A DNA stretch of 60,425 nt from CAAGNP01 sp045595965. GTDB lineage: Bacteria > Bacteroidota > Bacteroidia > Bacteroidales > UBA932. Each line of letters starts with the position of its first letter. Positions within the stretch are counted from its first letter, which is position 1. A program made the position numbers and the translations under genes. The DNA lies in NCBI GenBank assembly GCA_045595965.1, contig JAZOBN010000030.1:1-60425 (forward strand). The letters are read 5' to 3'. The notes under the pieces are model-generated. The model was not told the origin of the DNA, did no database searches, and saw nothing but the letters and a program-made list of their open reading frames with translations. Positions 16,895 through 25,576 of the stretch are shown piece after piece.

Positions 16895-17914
16895 ATGAAG
16901 AGGCTAATATATATCATATCCATAGTGCTTTTGGTCATTTCCGTTGTGTCGTGTGAGAAGAAATTTGAATTGAAACTTGACAGCGATAATATCATAAAAG
17001 TGGAGTGCTTTCCTGGAGTTGCAGACTCCATATATGTCAGGGTGGCCCCCTGTATATCTGTAAACAGCAAATATAATTACTCAAATTTCGATCCCGATGT
17101 GGTACTTGCTGTGAACGGAGAGGATATCCCTCTGAAATATGACGGTAAATACTATGTCGCAGATTATGATCCTTCTCCAGGGGATGAAATCAGGGTAAAA
17201 GTGAGTGAGAGAGGGTTTGATGATGTTGAGGCTGTAACGCAGGTGCCAATACCGATTGACAATATGAAACTTGAGACAGAGGTTTATGATATTACCCAGA
17301 CAAAAGTAGTTGCCCAGGAGGAAGGTCCAAACTTAGATCTCAGGTTGAAGGTGAGACTTACTGTGGATGATCCTGCAGGGAGTGTGGATGCGTACGGAAT
17401 CCAGTTTGTGAGGGAGCTGATCTACACATATGAAAGCATATATGAAAGTGGAATAGATACCTCTTACAATTATAGTTCGGGGATTGTAGTTGATATGCAG
17501 GACAATCCGCTTCTTCCACAGACCAGCACAGTGTTTCGTACCAGGTTTGACGGATATACTTTCAATACATATAACACCCTTACTATGTTTATGGATCGGA
17601 GTTTTAATGGTAAGACACATACACTCGAAGTGGAAAACAGATTTCAGCAAGATTATTCATATTCTGGAGAGGCATATGACCAGGATGGGAATCCATATGA
17701 CTATTCATACAGTACCAAATACAGATACAAATTAAGGCTTTACAAGATGACCTCTGAATTCAGCCGATATGCTTATGCGCAGCATCAGATAGATGAAAAT
17801 AGTTTTGCTGAGGCAGGATTGGCTCCTGCCGGCTATGCTTACAGCAATGTCACAAACGGAGCAGGTGCCCTCGCCGGAGTCCTGATGTATGAGACCGATT
17901 GGCTGGAGCTCTGA
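16895..17914 (+). CDS. DUF4249 lipoprotein (partner of the preceding receptor)
   Basis: This 339-residue protein has a lipoprotein signal peptide ending at Cys20 (SVVSCEKKFEL). The remainder reads as the beta-rich DUF4249 fold, with an early EKKFELKLDSDNIIKVECF segment typical of the family. DUF4249 genes usually sit directly behind TonB-dependent receptors, as here (5-bp gap), and probably act as surface ligand-binding or lid proteins, although their biochemistry is poorly defined. Tyr- and Ser-rich stretches (for example YSYSGEAYDQDG) are notable. Confidence 0.85.
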   Translation: MKRLIYIISIVLLVISVVSCEKKFELKLDSDNIIKVECFPGVADSIYVRVAPCISVNSKYNYSNFDPDVVLAVNGEDIPLKYDGKYYVADYDPSPGDEIRVKVSERGFDDVEAVTQVPIPIDNMKLETEVYDITQTKVVAQEEGPNLDLRLKVRLTVDDPAGSVDAYGIQFVRELIYTYESIYESGIDTSYNYSSGIVVDMQDNPLLPQTSTVFRTRFDGYTFNTYNTLTMFMDRSFNGKTHTLEVENRFQQDYSYSGEAYDQDGNPYDYSYSTKYRYKLRLYKMTSEFSRYAYAQHQIDENSFAEAGLAPAGYAYSNVTNGAGALAGVLMYETDWLEL

Positions 17915-17925
17915 TTTTTTATATA

Positions 17926-17962
17926 ATATTTGAAAATTGTATTGTATATTTGAAAATTGTAT
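17926..17962 (+). repeat. Tandem 20-bp repeat containing TATATTTG upstream of 17973
   Basis: ATATTTGAAAATTGTATTGT (17926-17945) is followed immediately by a second copy (17946-17962) sharing its first 17 bases. The second copy contains TATATTTG (17945-17952), a perfect -7 box. The 20-bp period is about two helical turns. A sister array with the same period and nearly the same unit lies at 27067-27106, before another outer-membrane gene. A role as operator or promoter is inferred. Confidence 0.7.
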
Positions 17963-17972
17963 CCGCGGTCCT

Positions 17973-18656
17973 ATGTGTACTTTTTTCAGATATATGCTCT
18001 GGCTTCTCATTGCCTTGGTTCCGACAGCTTCCTTTTCACAGACGCGGTGTGATTATAGTGCAGTGGCGGGTTTTGATTCACCTGTCTATAGAGGTGAGAT
18101 TGCGGACAGGTATCCTTTCCCTTTTATCGGTACTGTATATGCCTACTCAGATGAGTTCGAAGTGGGGGATCTTGAATTAAATGGCAAAATCTATTATGGG
18201 CTTGTGATGAACCTAAACTGCCATAGAGGAGAACTTTTGGTGCAGATAGGTGCTACGAAATATTCTATTGTGCTGAAAAAAAGTATTGTGGGTGATTTTA
18301 ATATTGGAGAGAGGAGGTATACTGCATTATTTGGAGAGAGGGTGATAAAGGGGCTTGCTCCGGGGTATTATCAAGTGCTATATGAAGGTAAGGACATGAT
18401 TCTCAAGCAGATCGACCGAAAAATATATGATCATACAGACTTCTCGTCCGGAAATATAACTAAGGCCTTCGCCCTTAAAGTTAAATATTGGTTAGTAAAA
18501 GATGGTATGGTCAAACAGATCAGAAGGGAGAGGGACTTGCAGCGTCTGTACAAGAGTTTCAAAAAGGATATAAGATCGTATATGAGTGTTCATTCAGAGG
18601 TGGATATGGACATAAATCTTGAATTCATAATGTCTATGGTGGAGGGGAGGCAGTGA
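17973..18656 (+). CDS. Secreted protein of unknown function
   Basis: I do not recognise this 227-residue protein. It has a signal peptide (MLWLLIALVPTASFSQ) and no lipobox, suggesting a periplasmic or surface location. ATG 17973 and ATG 17994 are both possible starts; the upstream TTG at 17937 lies within the repeat array and is unlikely. The body is beta-rich at first (IGTVYAYSDEFEVGDLELNG, YYGLVMNLNCHRGELLVQIG), then basic and helical near the C-terminus (KQIRRERDLQRLYKSFKKD). It lies between DUF4249 and the second receptor and overlaps the longest possible start of that receptor, so it probably belongs to the same operon. Confidence 0.75.
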   Translation: MCTFFRYMLWLLIALVPTASFSQTRCDYSAVAGFDSPVYRGEIADRYPFPFIGTVYAYSDEFEVGDLELNGKIYYGLVMNLNCHRGELLVQIGATKYSIVLKKSIVGDFNIGERRYTALFGERVIKGLAPGYYQVLYEGKDMILKQIDRKIYDHTDFSSGNITKAFALKVKYWLVKDGMVKQIRRERDLQRLYKSFKKDIRSYMSVHSEVDMDINLEFIMSMVEGRQ

Positions 18657-18658
18657 CT

Positions 18659-21304
18659 ATGAAAAGGGGCGCTACGGTTATTCTGCTATTTTTGTTTGCC
18701 TTTATATCGGCATTTGCTCAGTTCTCTGATTTTCGGAGGAATATCGGACTCGATTCACTTGTCCGTATCATGCAGCAAAATTCTCAGCAAAAGATATACT
18801 ATAATAGGGATGAATCCGGGCTCCTCACATTTACAATAGATGCATCAAGCCCTACTTTATCGGATGAGATATCCAGATTGTTGAGGGAAAAGGGATATAT
18901 TATCTCTCATGCTGAAGGGGCTGTGTTTGTGCTTAAGGGGATACCTATAAAGGAGTCGCTCCCTACTGGTTGGTTTGTTATAGAGAGTGAGAAAAAGGGA
19001 GAGAAAGTAGAGTATCAGGATCTGCTTGGGACTTCGGATAAGGCGAATTATCAGAACAAAGTATATCAGATAGGGGAGAAGAACAATCAAAAAGGATCCC
19101 AAGCCTATTTGAGTGGTTATGTCAGGGATTCCAGGACTGGTGAGCCTGCAATAGGGGTTACTATTGCCCATCTTAAATCAAGTTCTTTTGCACAGTCTGA
19201 TGCTGCAGGATTTTACAAGATTCTTTTACCTGTAGGAGAGAGTACTCTGGATGTGAGTGGATTCTCTCTTGAAGATTCCCAAGTGCATTTGCAAGTATTT
19301 AGTGATGGGACTCTGGATATTACGGTGCAGGAGAAGGTCTATGCCCTGACCGGTGCTGTAGTCTCTGCAGAGAATACCAATAAAGTGCGTAACAACGAAA
19401 TAGGTATAGAGAAGGTAAGGATAGACAGGATGAAGAAGGTTCCTGTGGTTTTTGGCGAGGCAGATGTGGTGAAGATCATATTGACCCTCCCAGGTGTAAA
19501 ATCGGTAGGAGAGGCCGGTGGTGGATTCAACGTCCGTGGAGGTGCTACAGATCAGAATCTGGTCCTTTTCAATGGGGGTACAGTATATAACCCTTCCCAT
19601 CTGTTTGGAATGTTTTCAGGGTTCAACCCAGATATTGTAAGTGATATAGAGTTGTATAAAAGTTCGATCCCGGTAGAGTATGGGGGCAGGATATCTTCTG
19701 TACTGGATGTCAACAGCAGGGAGGGTAACAACAAGAATCTTACAGGATCGCTGGGATTGGGCCTTTTGACCACAAGAGGGCATATTGAGGGGCCAATTAC
19801 AGAAAATACTACTTTTATTGTGGGTGCGAGGGCGACATATTCTGACTGGATGCTGAAGCTCCTGCCGGAAAATAGTGAATACAATAATGGTGCAGCCTCC
19901 TTCTATGATATCACTGCCGGTCTTACCCACCGTTTCAGCGGGAAAAGTTCCCTCCATCTCAATGGCTATTGGTCACAGGATGGCTTCAGATTCAGTGCTG
20001 ATACCAGTTACCGATACAGTAACGGAAACGGATCGCTCAAGTGGAGATACAATTTCCATGAAAAGCATAAGATGGAGCTGGCTGCAGGTTATGATATGTA
20101 CAGATATGCCACTTATGACAAATATAATCCTGTGAACTCCTATGAGATGACTTTCAGTATCCAGCAGGTGTACAGCAAGCTTAAGTTCAAATCTCTTTTG
20201 GGCAAAGATCATACACTTACCTACGGAGTGGATGCTATAGGGTATGATCTCTCTCCGGGAAGTTATCTCCCTTATGGAGAGGAGTCTCTGGTGGTGGCTG
20301 ATATCTTGCCGAAGGAGAATGCTATAGAGGCATCTGCTTATTTGAGCCACAGCTGGAATATCTCAGAGAGATTTTTCATGGATTATGGCTTAAGGTATTC
20401 ACTCTTTGCCACAAAAGGAAAGAGTTATCACCATCCTGAAGTCAGGGTGTCCGGTAGAGTTATGATAACTGACAATATCTCTTTCAAAGCAGGTTTCAAC
20501 AGCCTGACACAATATATCCATATGCTTTCCAATACCACCACTATGTCACCTACTGATATTTGGAAGTTGAGTGACAAGGATATCAAACCTCAGACAGGGT
20601 GGCAAGCGGCAGGCGGTTTTTATACCAATATGTTCCAGAATAAGGTGGAGATCTCTGTGGAGGGGTACTATAAGCAGATGGAGAACTATCTGGACTATAA
20701 GAGCGGTGCAGTGCTGGTAATGAACAGACATCTGGCTGAAGATGTGGTGCAGACCCAGGGAAATGCGTACGGCGTGGAGTTTATGCTGAAGAAACCTCTG
20801 GGCAAACTGAATGGGTGGCTGGCCTATACCTGGTCCAAAACTCAGCTGAGGGAAGTGGGTGACAGAGGTAATATGGCTATAAATGGAGGTCAGTGGTACG
20901 ATGCGCCATACGACAAGCCACACGACATTAAGCTGGTGGCGAACTATAAATTCACCCATAGGATAAGTCTGTCTGTAAATGGTGATTATGCCACAGGAAG
21001 GCCAATAACCATACCTGTAGCCAAGTATCAGTATGATGGAGCGACAAAGCTCTATTATTCGGGGCGAAACAGTCACAGGATTCCCGATTATTTCAGAATA
21101 GATGTGGCTATGAATTTTGATCCTACCCACAGGTTGGATGCTTTTACACACTTTTCATTTACTGTGGGTGTGTATAATGTCACCGGACGGAAGAATGTTT
21201 ACTCCATCTACTTTGATACCAATAATGCAGGTGAGGTAAAAGGGCACAAACTCTGTATTTTCGGGGCCCCGATACCTTATGTGAACTTTAACTTTAAATT
21301 TTAG
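18659..21304 (+). CDS. TonB-dependent receptor with STN-like and carboxypeptidase-regulatory-like domains
   Basis: An 881-residue outer-membrane protein. It has a signal peptide (MKRGATVILLFLFAFISAFA), an STN-like segment (about 28-100: IGLDSLVRIMQQNSQQKIYY, LLREKGYIISHAEGAVFVLK), a carboxypeptidase-regulatory-like domain (about 148-225: YLSGYVRDSRTGEPAIGVTI), a plug domain (about 255-360: GGGFNVRGGATDQNLVLFNG, LYKSSIPVEYGGRISSV), and a barrel ending in NFNFKF. ATG 18659 fits the signal peptide better than GTG 18653. A second DUF4249 lipoprotein follows 7 bp later, repeating the receptor-DUF4249 layout upstream. Confidence 0.92.
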   Translation: MKRGATVILLFLFAFISAFAQFSDFRRNIGLDSLVRIMQQNSQQKIYYNRDESGLLTFTIDASSPTLSDEISRLLREKGYIISHAEGAVFVLKGIPIKESLPTGWFVIESEKKGEKVEYQDLLGTSDKANYQNKVYQIGEKNNQKGSQAYLSGYVRDSRTGEPAIGVTIAHLKSSSFAQSDAAGFYKILLPVGESTLDVSGFSLEDSQVHLQVFSDGTLDITVQEKVYALTGAVVSAENTNKVRNNEIGIEKVRIDRMKKVPVVFGEADVVKIILTLPGVKSVGEAGGGFNVRGGATDQNLVLFNGGTVYNPSHLFGMFSGFNPDIVSDIELYKSSIPVEYGGRISSVLDVNSREGNNKNLTGSLGLGLLTTRGHIEGPITENTTFIVGARATYSDWMLKLLPENSEYNNGAASFYDITAGLTHRFSGKSSLHLNGYWSQDGFRFSADTSYRYSNGNGSLKWRYNFHEKHKMELAAGYDMYRYATYDKYNPVNSYEMTFSIQQVYSKLKFKSLLGKDHTLTYGVDAIGYDLSPGSYLPYGEESLVVADILPKENAIEASAYLSHSWNISERFFMDYGLRYSLFATKGKSYHHPEVRVSGRVMITDNISFKAGFNSLTQYIHMLSNTTTMSPTDIWKLSDKDIKPQTGWQAAGGFYTNMFQNKVEISVEGYYKQMENYLDYKSGAVLVMNRHLAEDVVQTQGNAYGVEFMLKKPLGKLNGWLAYTWSKTQLREVGDRGNMAINGGQWYDAPYDKPHDIKLVANYKFTHRISLSVNGDYATGRPITIPVAKYQYDGATKLYYSGRNSHRIPDYFRIDVAMNFDPTHRLDAFTHFSFTVGVYNVTGRKNVYSIYFDTNNAGEVKGHKLCIFGAPIPYVNFNFKF

Positions 21305-21311
21305 GGGCTGT

Positions 21312-22517
21312 ATGAAGAGAAGATTTTACGAAATATTGTTTGCTGTGCTGATAGGGCTGCTCTCTGTAAGTTGTGTCTACGATTACACCCCTGAGGATGA
21401 TGAGATACAGGGTCTGGAGGTCCCATTGGTGGTGATCGATGGTGATATAAATGTAGGAGATATCACTACTGTGACGGTGGGTTATACTCAGCCATTATTA
21501 GGAGAGGAAGAGAATACTATTCCGTCAGGTATCTCGGTATGTGTAGAGAGTGAATCGGGGGAGAGATATCCCGGTGTGATGAGAGAAGGGGAGACAAATG
21601 TATTTGAAGTAGATACAAGGAGCCTTGATCTTAATGGAAGATACAGACTTACAGTCTCTGTTCCAGGGAGGGGCAACTATATATCGTCATATAAGAAAGT
21701 GCTGATTTCGCCACAGATAGACAGTATAACCTATACAGTGGCAGAAGATAGGGAGTCTGCGAAGATAGAGATCACCACTCATAATGACAATACAGATGAC
21801 TTTTTGTACTGCAAGTGGAATTATGTAGAAAATTGGGAAAGCAATGCGGTATATCCATCACAAATAGAATATGATAAATATAAGAATGAAATGAGGGAAC
21901 TGAGTGAAGAGGAGATTTATCAGCGTACTTATTGTTTCAGTGAGGCCAAATCAGTTTGGACCTATATAGCCAATACCGAGAAGCTTTCACAGAATCTCAT
22001 ATATAAGTCCATAATTAAAGAAATAGCCAATACTGATACAAGGGTGATGGATTTGTACTCAATATCAGTTGTACAGAGGGCACTTGACAAGGAGGCATAT
22101 AATTACTGGGATAATATCAAAAAAAATACTTCAGGTACTGGTGGATTGTTTGGACCTCAGCCAAGTGATATGAGGGGGAATATTGCATGTGATGCTAATC
22201 CTGATGAGGTGGTGTTAGGCTACATTAATGTATCTACTCTGACTTCTAAAAGGGTTTTCATAGACTGGGCTAAAGAGCAGATATTTAGGGTAGATTGTGC
22301 ACTTGCATGGCTCGTAAAGATGAGATATACCGAAAATGGAGAGGCAATATACGTTTGGAAGCAGTATTATGGAAACGGATATCGCCCTGTCGTGTTTGGC
22401 GATTGGGAACAATTTGGTCCTTCCCATAAAAATTATGCATTATGGGCAGAAAAAGATTGGTGTACCGACTGCAGATTGTACTCAAATAGTACCAAACCCG
22501 ATTTCTGGCCAAGATAA
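21312..22517 (+). CDS. DUF4249 lipoprotein (partner of the second receptor)
   Basis: This 401-residue protein has a lipoprotein signal ending at Cys21 (LLSVSCVYDYTPED). It carries the family features: an early VPLVVIDGDINVGDITTVTV, a central mixed region, and the conserved C-terminal segment WCTDCRLYSNSTKPDFWPR. It is much closer to canonical DUF4249 than the paralogue at 16895. A surface or periplasmic partner role for the receptor encoded 7 bp upstream is inferred from gene order. Confidence 0.88.
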   Translation: MKRRFYEILFAVLIGLLSVSCVYDYTPEDDEIQGLEVPLVVIDGDINVGDITTVTVGYTQPLLGEEENTIPSGISVCVESESGERYPGVMREGETNVFEVDTRSLDLNGRYRLTVSVPGRGNYISSYKKVLISPQIDSITYTVAEDRESAKIEITTHNDNTDDFLYCKWNYVENWESNAVYPSQIEYDKYKNEMRELSEEEIYQRTYCFSEAKSVWTYIANTEKLSQNLIYKSIIKEIANTDTRVMDLYSISVVQRALDKEAYNYWDNIKKNTSGTGGLFGPQPSDMRGNIACDANPDEVVLGYINVSTLTSKRVFIDWAKEQIFRVDCALAWLVKMRYTENGEAIYVWKQYYGNGYRPVVFGDWEQFGPSHKNYALWAEKDWCTDCRLYSNSTKPDFWPR

Positions 22518-22535
22518 CAATCAAAAGATGGTAGT

Positions 22536-24158
22536 ATGAGAAAAGTGATTTCTATATTGGCGTTGCTTATATGTTCATGGAGTCTTATTCTTGGACAAGA
22601 GAGGGTCTATGTCTCTACTGATAAGGATATTTATCTGACCGGAGAAGATATATGGTACTCTCTGTATTGCTTTGATCAGGAGGGTGGTGGCTACTCAGGT
22701 TTGAGCGATGTGGCATATTTGCAGTTTGTATCCAATGATGGGGTTGCTGCGACTGCCAAAGGAGCTTTGATCGGAGGGAGAGGCTGTGGAAGATTCAGAA
22801 TCCCTATGACATTGCCCACGGGCAATTATTCAATAGTGTCGTACACAAAATGTGATGGTGGTGATGCAGTGGGTGCGTTCAATGGAAAAGTGATCTCCAT
22901 ATTCAACACTTCTACCACTGCCAGGGTGCAAGGGGGTGTCGTTAGCAGAGGTCAAGAGAGGGCGGTGGCTTATAAGCCTGATTCTAAAGGTGATGTTAAG
23001 ATCACTGTCGGCCAAGCTGAAGATGGGGTTGTCCCTGTATTGATTGAAAACGGTGAGAATGAAAATATTGATTTGAGTATCTCAGTTTTCCATCTGGGCG
23101 AACTGGAAGAGTTGTCGGGAAGTTATAACACGACCTCCCTTTTGGAAAGAAAAGGTGACTTTGGGAAGGTGGATGAGATCGATTATGCAGGGGAGATTGT
23201 TACGGTGCAAGTGGAGGGAAAAGATGGAGGCAGTGCTGCAGGCAGGTATGTCTATATGAGTGCTATGGGCAATACTGATGATGTGTATGTAAATAAAGTA
23301 AGGGGAGATGGGACAGTTGTATTCCATACTGGAAATATTATGGGTAGAAGGGATCTGGTTTTTGAAGTGGAGGGAGATACCACCAGTTTTCTTATAGAAC
23401 CTGTTGTCAAAATCAAAGAGAGGGAATATAGCCGCATGGTGTCAGAGATTCCACCACTGGAGATTGTTCCTCAGATGGAGCAGGCATTGGTAGAGCGGGG
23501 TAGGAGGATGCAGATCTCACGAAGATTTGAGGCCGATACACTTTGGGAGATGTGCAAGAAGAAGGATAACTCCTTTTTGGGTAATACAGCACCACTTGTG
23601 TATAATCTTGATGATTATACCAGATTCCAGAATCTGGAAGAGGTGCTGAGGGAATATGTGGATTATGTGAGGGTGAGAAGAAACGGTGGTGTGGCAGAGA
23701 TAAAGGTGTTGTGGGAATCCCAGACTAAGTGTCTGGCCCTTCTGGATGGTATCCCTGTAAGTGACCATTCGGTAATACTGGGGATAGACCAGCATCTGAT
23801 AAAACAGATTGTAGTGTATCCCAAGAGATATATGCTTAACCACTTTATGTTCGACGGAGTCGTGAACTTCATTACTTATAAAGGTGATATGGCCGGTGTC
23901 CGTTTGCCTCGCAATGTGAGTATTGTGGAGTTTGAGGGTGTCAGCTGGCCTCAAGCTTTTATAGGGATGAAAGCTGCTTCCGAGAAGGGGTATCCCAATT
24001 TTCTTTCTACTATCTACTGGAACCCTATAGTGGATATACCTGCAAATGGGGAGTTTGAGTTCAAGTGTAATCTCCCTCAGTATGAAGGGAAATTCAAAGT
24101 GGTTATCGAAGGTCTGACAGAGGAGGGAAGCGAGGTCTACTCATCCCATATCTTCTAG
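22536..24158 (+). CDS. Secreted MG2-domain protein with a C-terminal plug-like segment
   Basis: A 540-residue protein with a signal peptide (MRKVISILALLICSWSLILG). It then has a macroglobulin MG2-like domain (QERVYVSTDKDIYLTGEDIW, then PTGNYSIVSYT), followed by other beta-rich domains. Near residues 385-450 it resembles a TonB-receptor plug: CLALLDGIPVSDHSVILG, LIKQIVVYPKRY and FDGVVNFITYKGD match the plug pattern of DG(V/I)P, IesIeV and GVInIiTkkG. No barrel follows. It closes the receptor/DUF4249 operon, starting 18 bp after DUF4249. An accessory role in surface binding or assembly is inference. Confidence 0.8.
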   Translation: MRKVISILALLICSWSLILGQERVYVSTDKDIYLTGEDIWYSLYCFDQEGGGYSGLSDVAYLQFVSNDGVAATAKGALIGGRGCGRFRIPMTLPTGNYSIVSYTKCDGGDAVGAFNGKVISIFNTSTTARVQGGVVSRGQERAVAYKPDSKGDVKITVGQAEDGVVPVLIENGENENIDLSISVFHLGELEELSGSYNTTSLLERKGDFGKVDEIDYAGEIVTVQVEGKDGGSAAGRYVYMSAMGNTDDVYVNKVRGDGTVVFHTGNIMGRRDLVFEVEGDTTSFLIEPVVKIKEREYSRMVSEIPPLEIVPQMEQALVERGRRMQISRRFEADTLWEMCKKKDNSFLGNTAPLVYNLDDYTRFQNLEEVLREYVDYVRVRRNGGVAEIKVLWESQTKCLALLDGIPVSDHSVILGIDQHLIKQIVVYPKRYMLNHFMFDGVVNFITYKGDMAGVRLPRNVSIVEFEGVSWPQAFIGMKAASEKGYPNFLSTIYWNPIVDIPANGEFEFKCNLPQYEGKFKVVIEGLTEEGSEVYSSHIF

Positions 24159-24197
24159 AATCATAGCAGATTTTTCCAACCTTTCGTTCTGTGTTTA

Positions 24198-24210
24198 CGT
24201 CTAATAGGTG
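24198..24210 (+). promoter_or_regulatory. CGTCTAATAGGTG motif (candidate ECF promoter element)
   Basis: This is the second instance of the CGTCTWATAGGYG motif, 24 bp before the ATG at 24234. AAC at 24178-24180 lies 17 bp upstream, a plausible ECF -35 core and spacing. It is overlapped by a 6-bp inverted repeat, GTTTAC (24193-24198) and GTAAAC (24210-24215). This fits an autoregulated promoter of the sigma operon that follows. Confidence 0.4.
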
Positions 24211-24233
24211 TAAACATTAAAAATTTTCGAATT

Positions 24234-24665
24234 ATGAATTTTAATTTTTTGATTCCGATAGGCATATGTGTTGTATTGCCTGTTATGATTGTGTGGCTTG
24301 TGATGAGAAGCCGTCAGCATGAGATGGACAAAAAAACTGAGGTTATGCTCAAGGCTATTGAGGCAGGTGCCAAAATCGATGCTGACTTCTTTAGAGGTCA
24401 CCAGGAGGCTCTGACCATTAAGGAGCGTCTTTTGAAACGTCTAACTTCAGCCTGTGTCACATCTTTGCTCGGCCTGTTTATGCTGGTAGGCGGAATTTTG
24501 TATGGTGTAAGGATGGGATGGGATCTGCTGGACGGACCAGGCTCGATATTGGCTATCCCCGGTGGTGTTCTTCTGGCGATAGGGGTGGCCCTTTTTATAG
24601 TCTATTTTGTAGGCAAGAAGATGCTTGCCAAGGAGATTGAGGCTGAAGAGAAAAATCTCAAATGA
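24234..24665 (+). CDS. Small membrane protein, DUF6249-like
   Basis: A 143-residue protein with an N-terminal TM helix (about 5-23), a cytoplasmic helical segment (HEMDKKTEVMLKAIEAGAKI), and two further TM helices (about 72-92 and 102-125) before a charged tail. This pattern resembles the DUF6249 family found beside ECF sigma genes in Bacteroidota. Its stop overlaps the sigma start by 4 bp, so the products are translationally coupled. The biochemical role is unknown. Confidence 0.7.
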   Translation: MNFNFLIPIGICVVLPVMIVWLVMRSRQHEMDKKTEVMLKAIEAGAKIDADFFRGHQEALTIKERLLKRLTSACVTSLLGLFMLVGGILYGVRMGWDLLDGPGSILAIPGGVLLAIGVALFIVYFVGKKMLAKEIEAEEKNLK

Positions 24666-25144
24666 CCCGGGAGCGCTTCATAGACCTGGTTAGAGGGGAG
24701 CAGGAATCTTTGCGAAGGTTTCTGCTTGCCTTGTGTGGTGGGGACTCATCTTTGGCGGATGATATAGCGCAGGATGCCCTCGTCAGGGCCTATGTGGCAT
24801 CCGGTACTTTTTTGGGACTCTCAAAATTCAGTACCTGGCTCTTTAGAATAGCATATAATTGTTATCTGGACCATCTCAGAAAGCCCAAGTTTGAGACTCT
24901 TCCGACAGATGCCCGGCAGGTATTGTCCCTCCCCTCTGCAGATGAGACGGACGGAAGGTTCAAGTATCAGAAACTGTATCAGGCACTCAATATGCTACAG
25001 GATAAGGAGAAAGCAGTTATCGCCCTTTTTTATTTTGAGGACAGAAGCATAAAGGATATAGCATCGATACTCCAGATGCCATCAGGGACCGTAAAATACC
25101 ATTTGTCTACAGCCCGTAACCACTTAAAATCGATACTCCAATGA
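24662..25144 (+). CDS. ECF RNA polymerase sigma factor
   Basis: This 160-residue ECF sigma factor has region 2 (about 10-75: LRRFLLALCGGDSSLADDIA, QDALVRAYVAS, FSTWLFRIAYNCYLDHLRKP) and region 4 (about 105-155: LQDKEKAVIALFYFEDRSIKDI and MPSGTVKYHLSTARNHLK). It is sandwiched by 4-bp overlaps between two small membrane proteins, a typical sigma/anti-sigma operon. It is different in sequence from the sigma factors at 13131 and 33530. Confidence 0.9.
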   Translation: MTRERFIDLVRGEQESLRRFLLALCGGDSSLADDIAQDALVRAYVASGTFLGLSKFSTWLFRIAYNCYLDHLRKPKFETLPTDARQVLSLPSADETDGRFKYQKLYQALNMLQDKEKAVIALFYFEDRSIKDIASILQMPSGTVKYHLSTARNHLKSILQ

Positions 25145-25509
25145 AAAATGACAATATAGAATCGTTCCTCCGGAACAATAAGCCTCAGGTGGAGGACAAT
25201 CCCACTTTCCTGCTTGAAGTCAGGCAGAAGATCAATGCTGTGGACGGGATCAAGTCGGAGGTGGACAGACAGAGACGGATCGGGAGGGTAGCTCTTGTCG
25301 GAGCCCTTGTCATAGGGCTGATTATGGGGGCACTCGCCATGTTTATAGTCTGGCTTTATCCGGTATCAACCTTAGAGGTGGGTAGAGACCTGATCTCAAA
25401 TATACACTCTTCAATTGAGCCTTATAAGCAGTACCTTCTTCTCCCTGTAGCCGGCTGCGCCATCTCTCTGAGTGTTATATTCAGTCGGAAGAAAAGGGAT
25501 ATTTTCTAA
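25141..25509 (+). CDS. Small membrane protein, probable anti-sigma factor
   Basis: A 122-residue protein overlapping the sigma gene by 4 bp. Its hydrophilic N-terminal half (MKNDNIESFLRNNKPQVEDN, FLLEVRQKINAVDGIKSEVD) is followed by two TM helices (about 50-72 and 96-115). Position, size and topology match the membrane partners of Bacteroidota ECF factors that restrain sigma at the membrane. No zinc-binding anti-sigma motif is visible, so the function rests on context. Confidence 0.65.
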   Translation: MKNDNIESFLRNNKPQVEDNPTFLLEVRQKINAVDGIKSEVDRQRRIGRVALVGALVIGLIMGALAMFIVWLYPVSTLEVGRDLISNIHSSIEPYKQYLLLPVAGCAISLSVIFSRKKRDIF

Positions 25510-25526
25510 TGTAACTATAAAAAATA

Positions 25527-25558
25527 GTTGTATTCAAATAAAATTTAGTTACATTTGT
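25527..25558 (+). promoter_or_regulatory. blaI promoter with candidate BlaI operator
   Basis: A -33 GTTG (25527-25530), a 19-bp spacer and a -7 TACATTTG (25550-25557) give a near-consensus Bacteroidota promoter for the BlaI-like gene at 25577. The -7 box overlaps ACATTTGT (25551-25558). This has the ACA-NN-TGT core of known BlaI/MecI operators, so the repressor could block its own promoter. Confidence 0.6.
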
Positions 25559-25576
25559 GCCATAAATCATTTTGGC

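Noticed and set aside
17937..17972. TTG-initiated extension of the 17973 gene
   Set aside because: The extra residues translate the tandem repeat and would bury the signal peptide; ATG 17973 or 17994 is more plausible.
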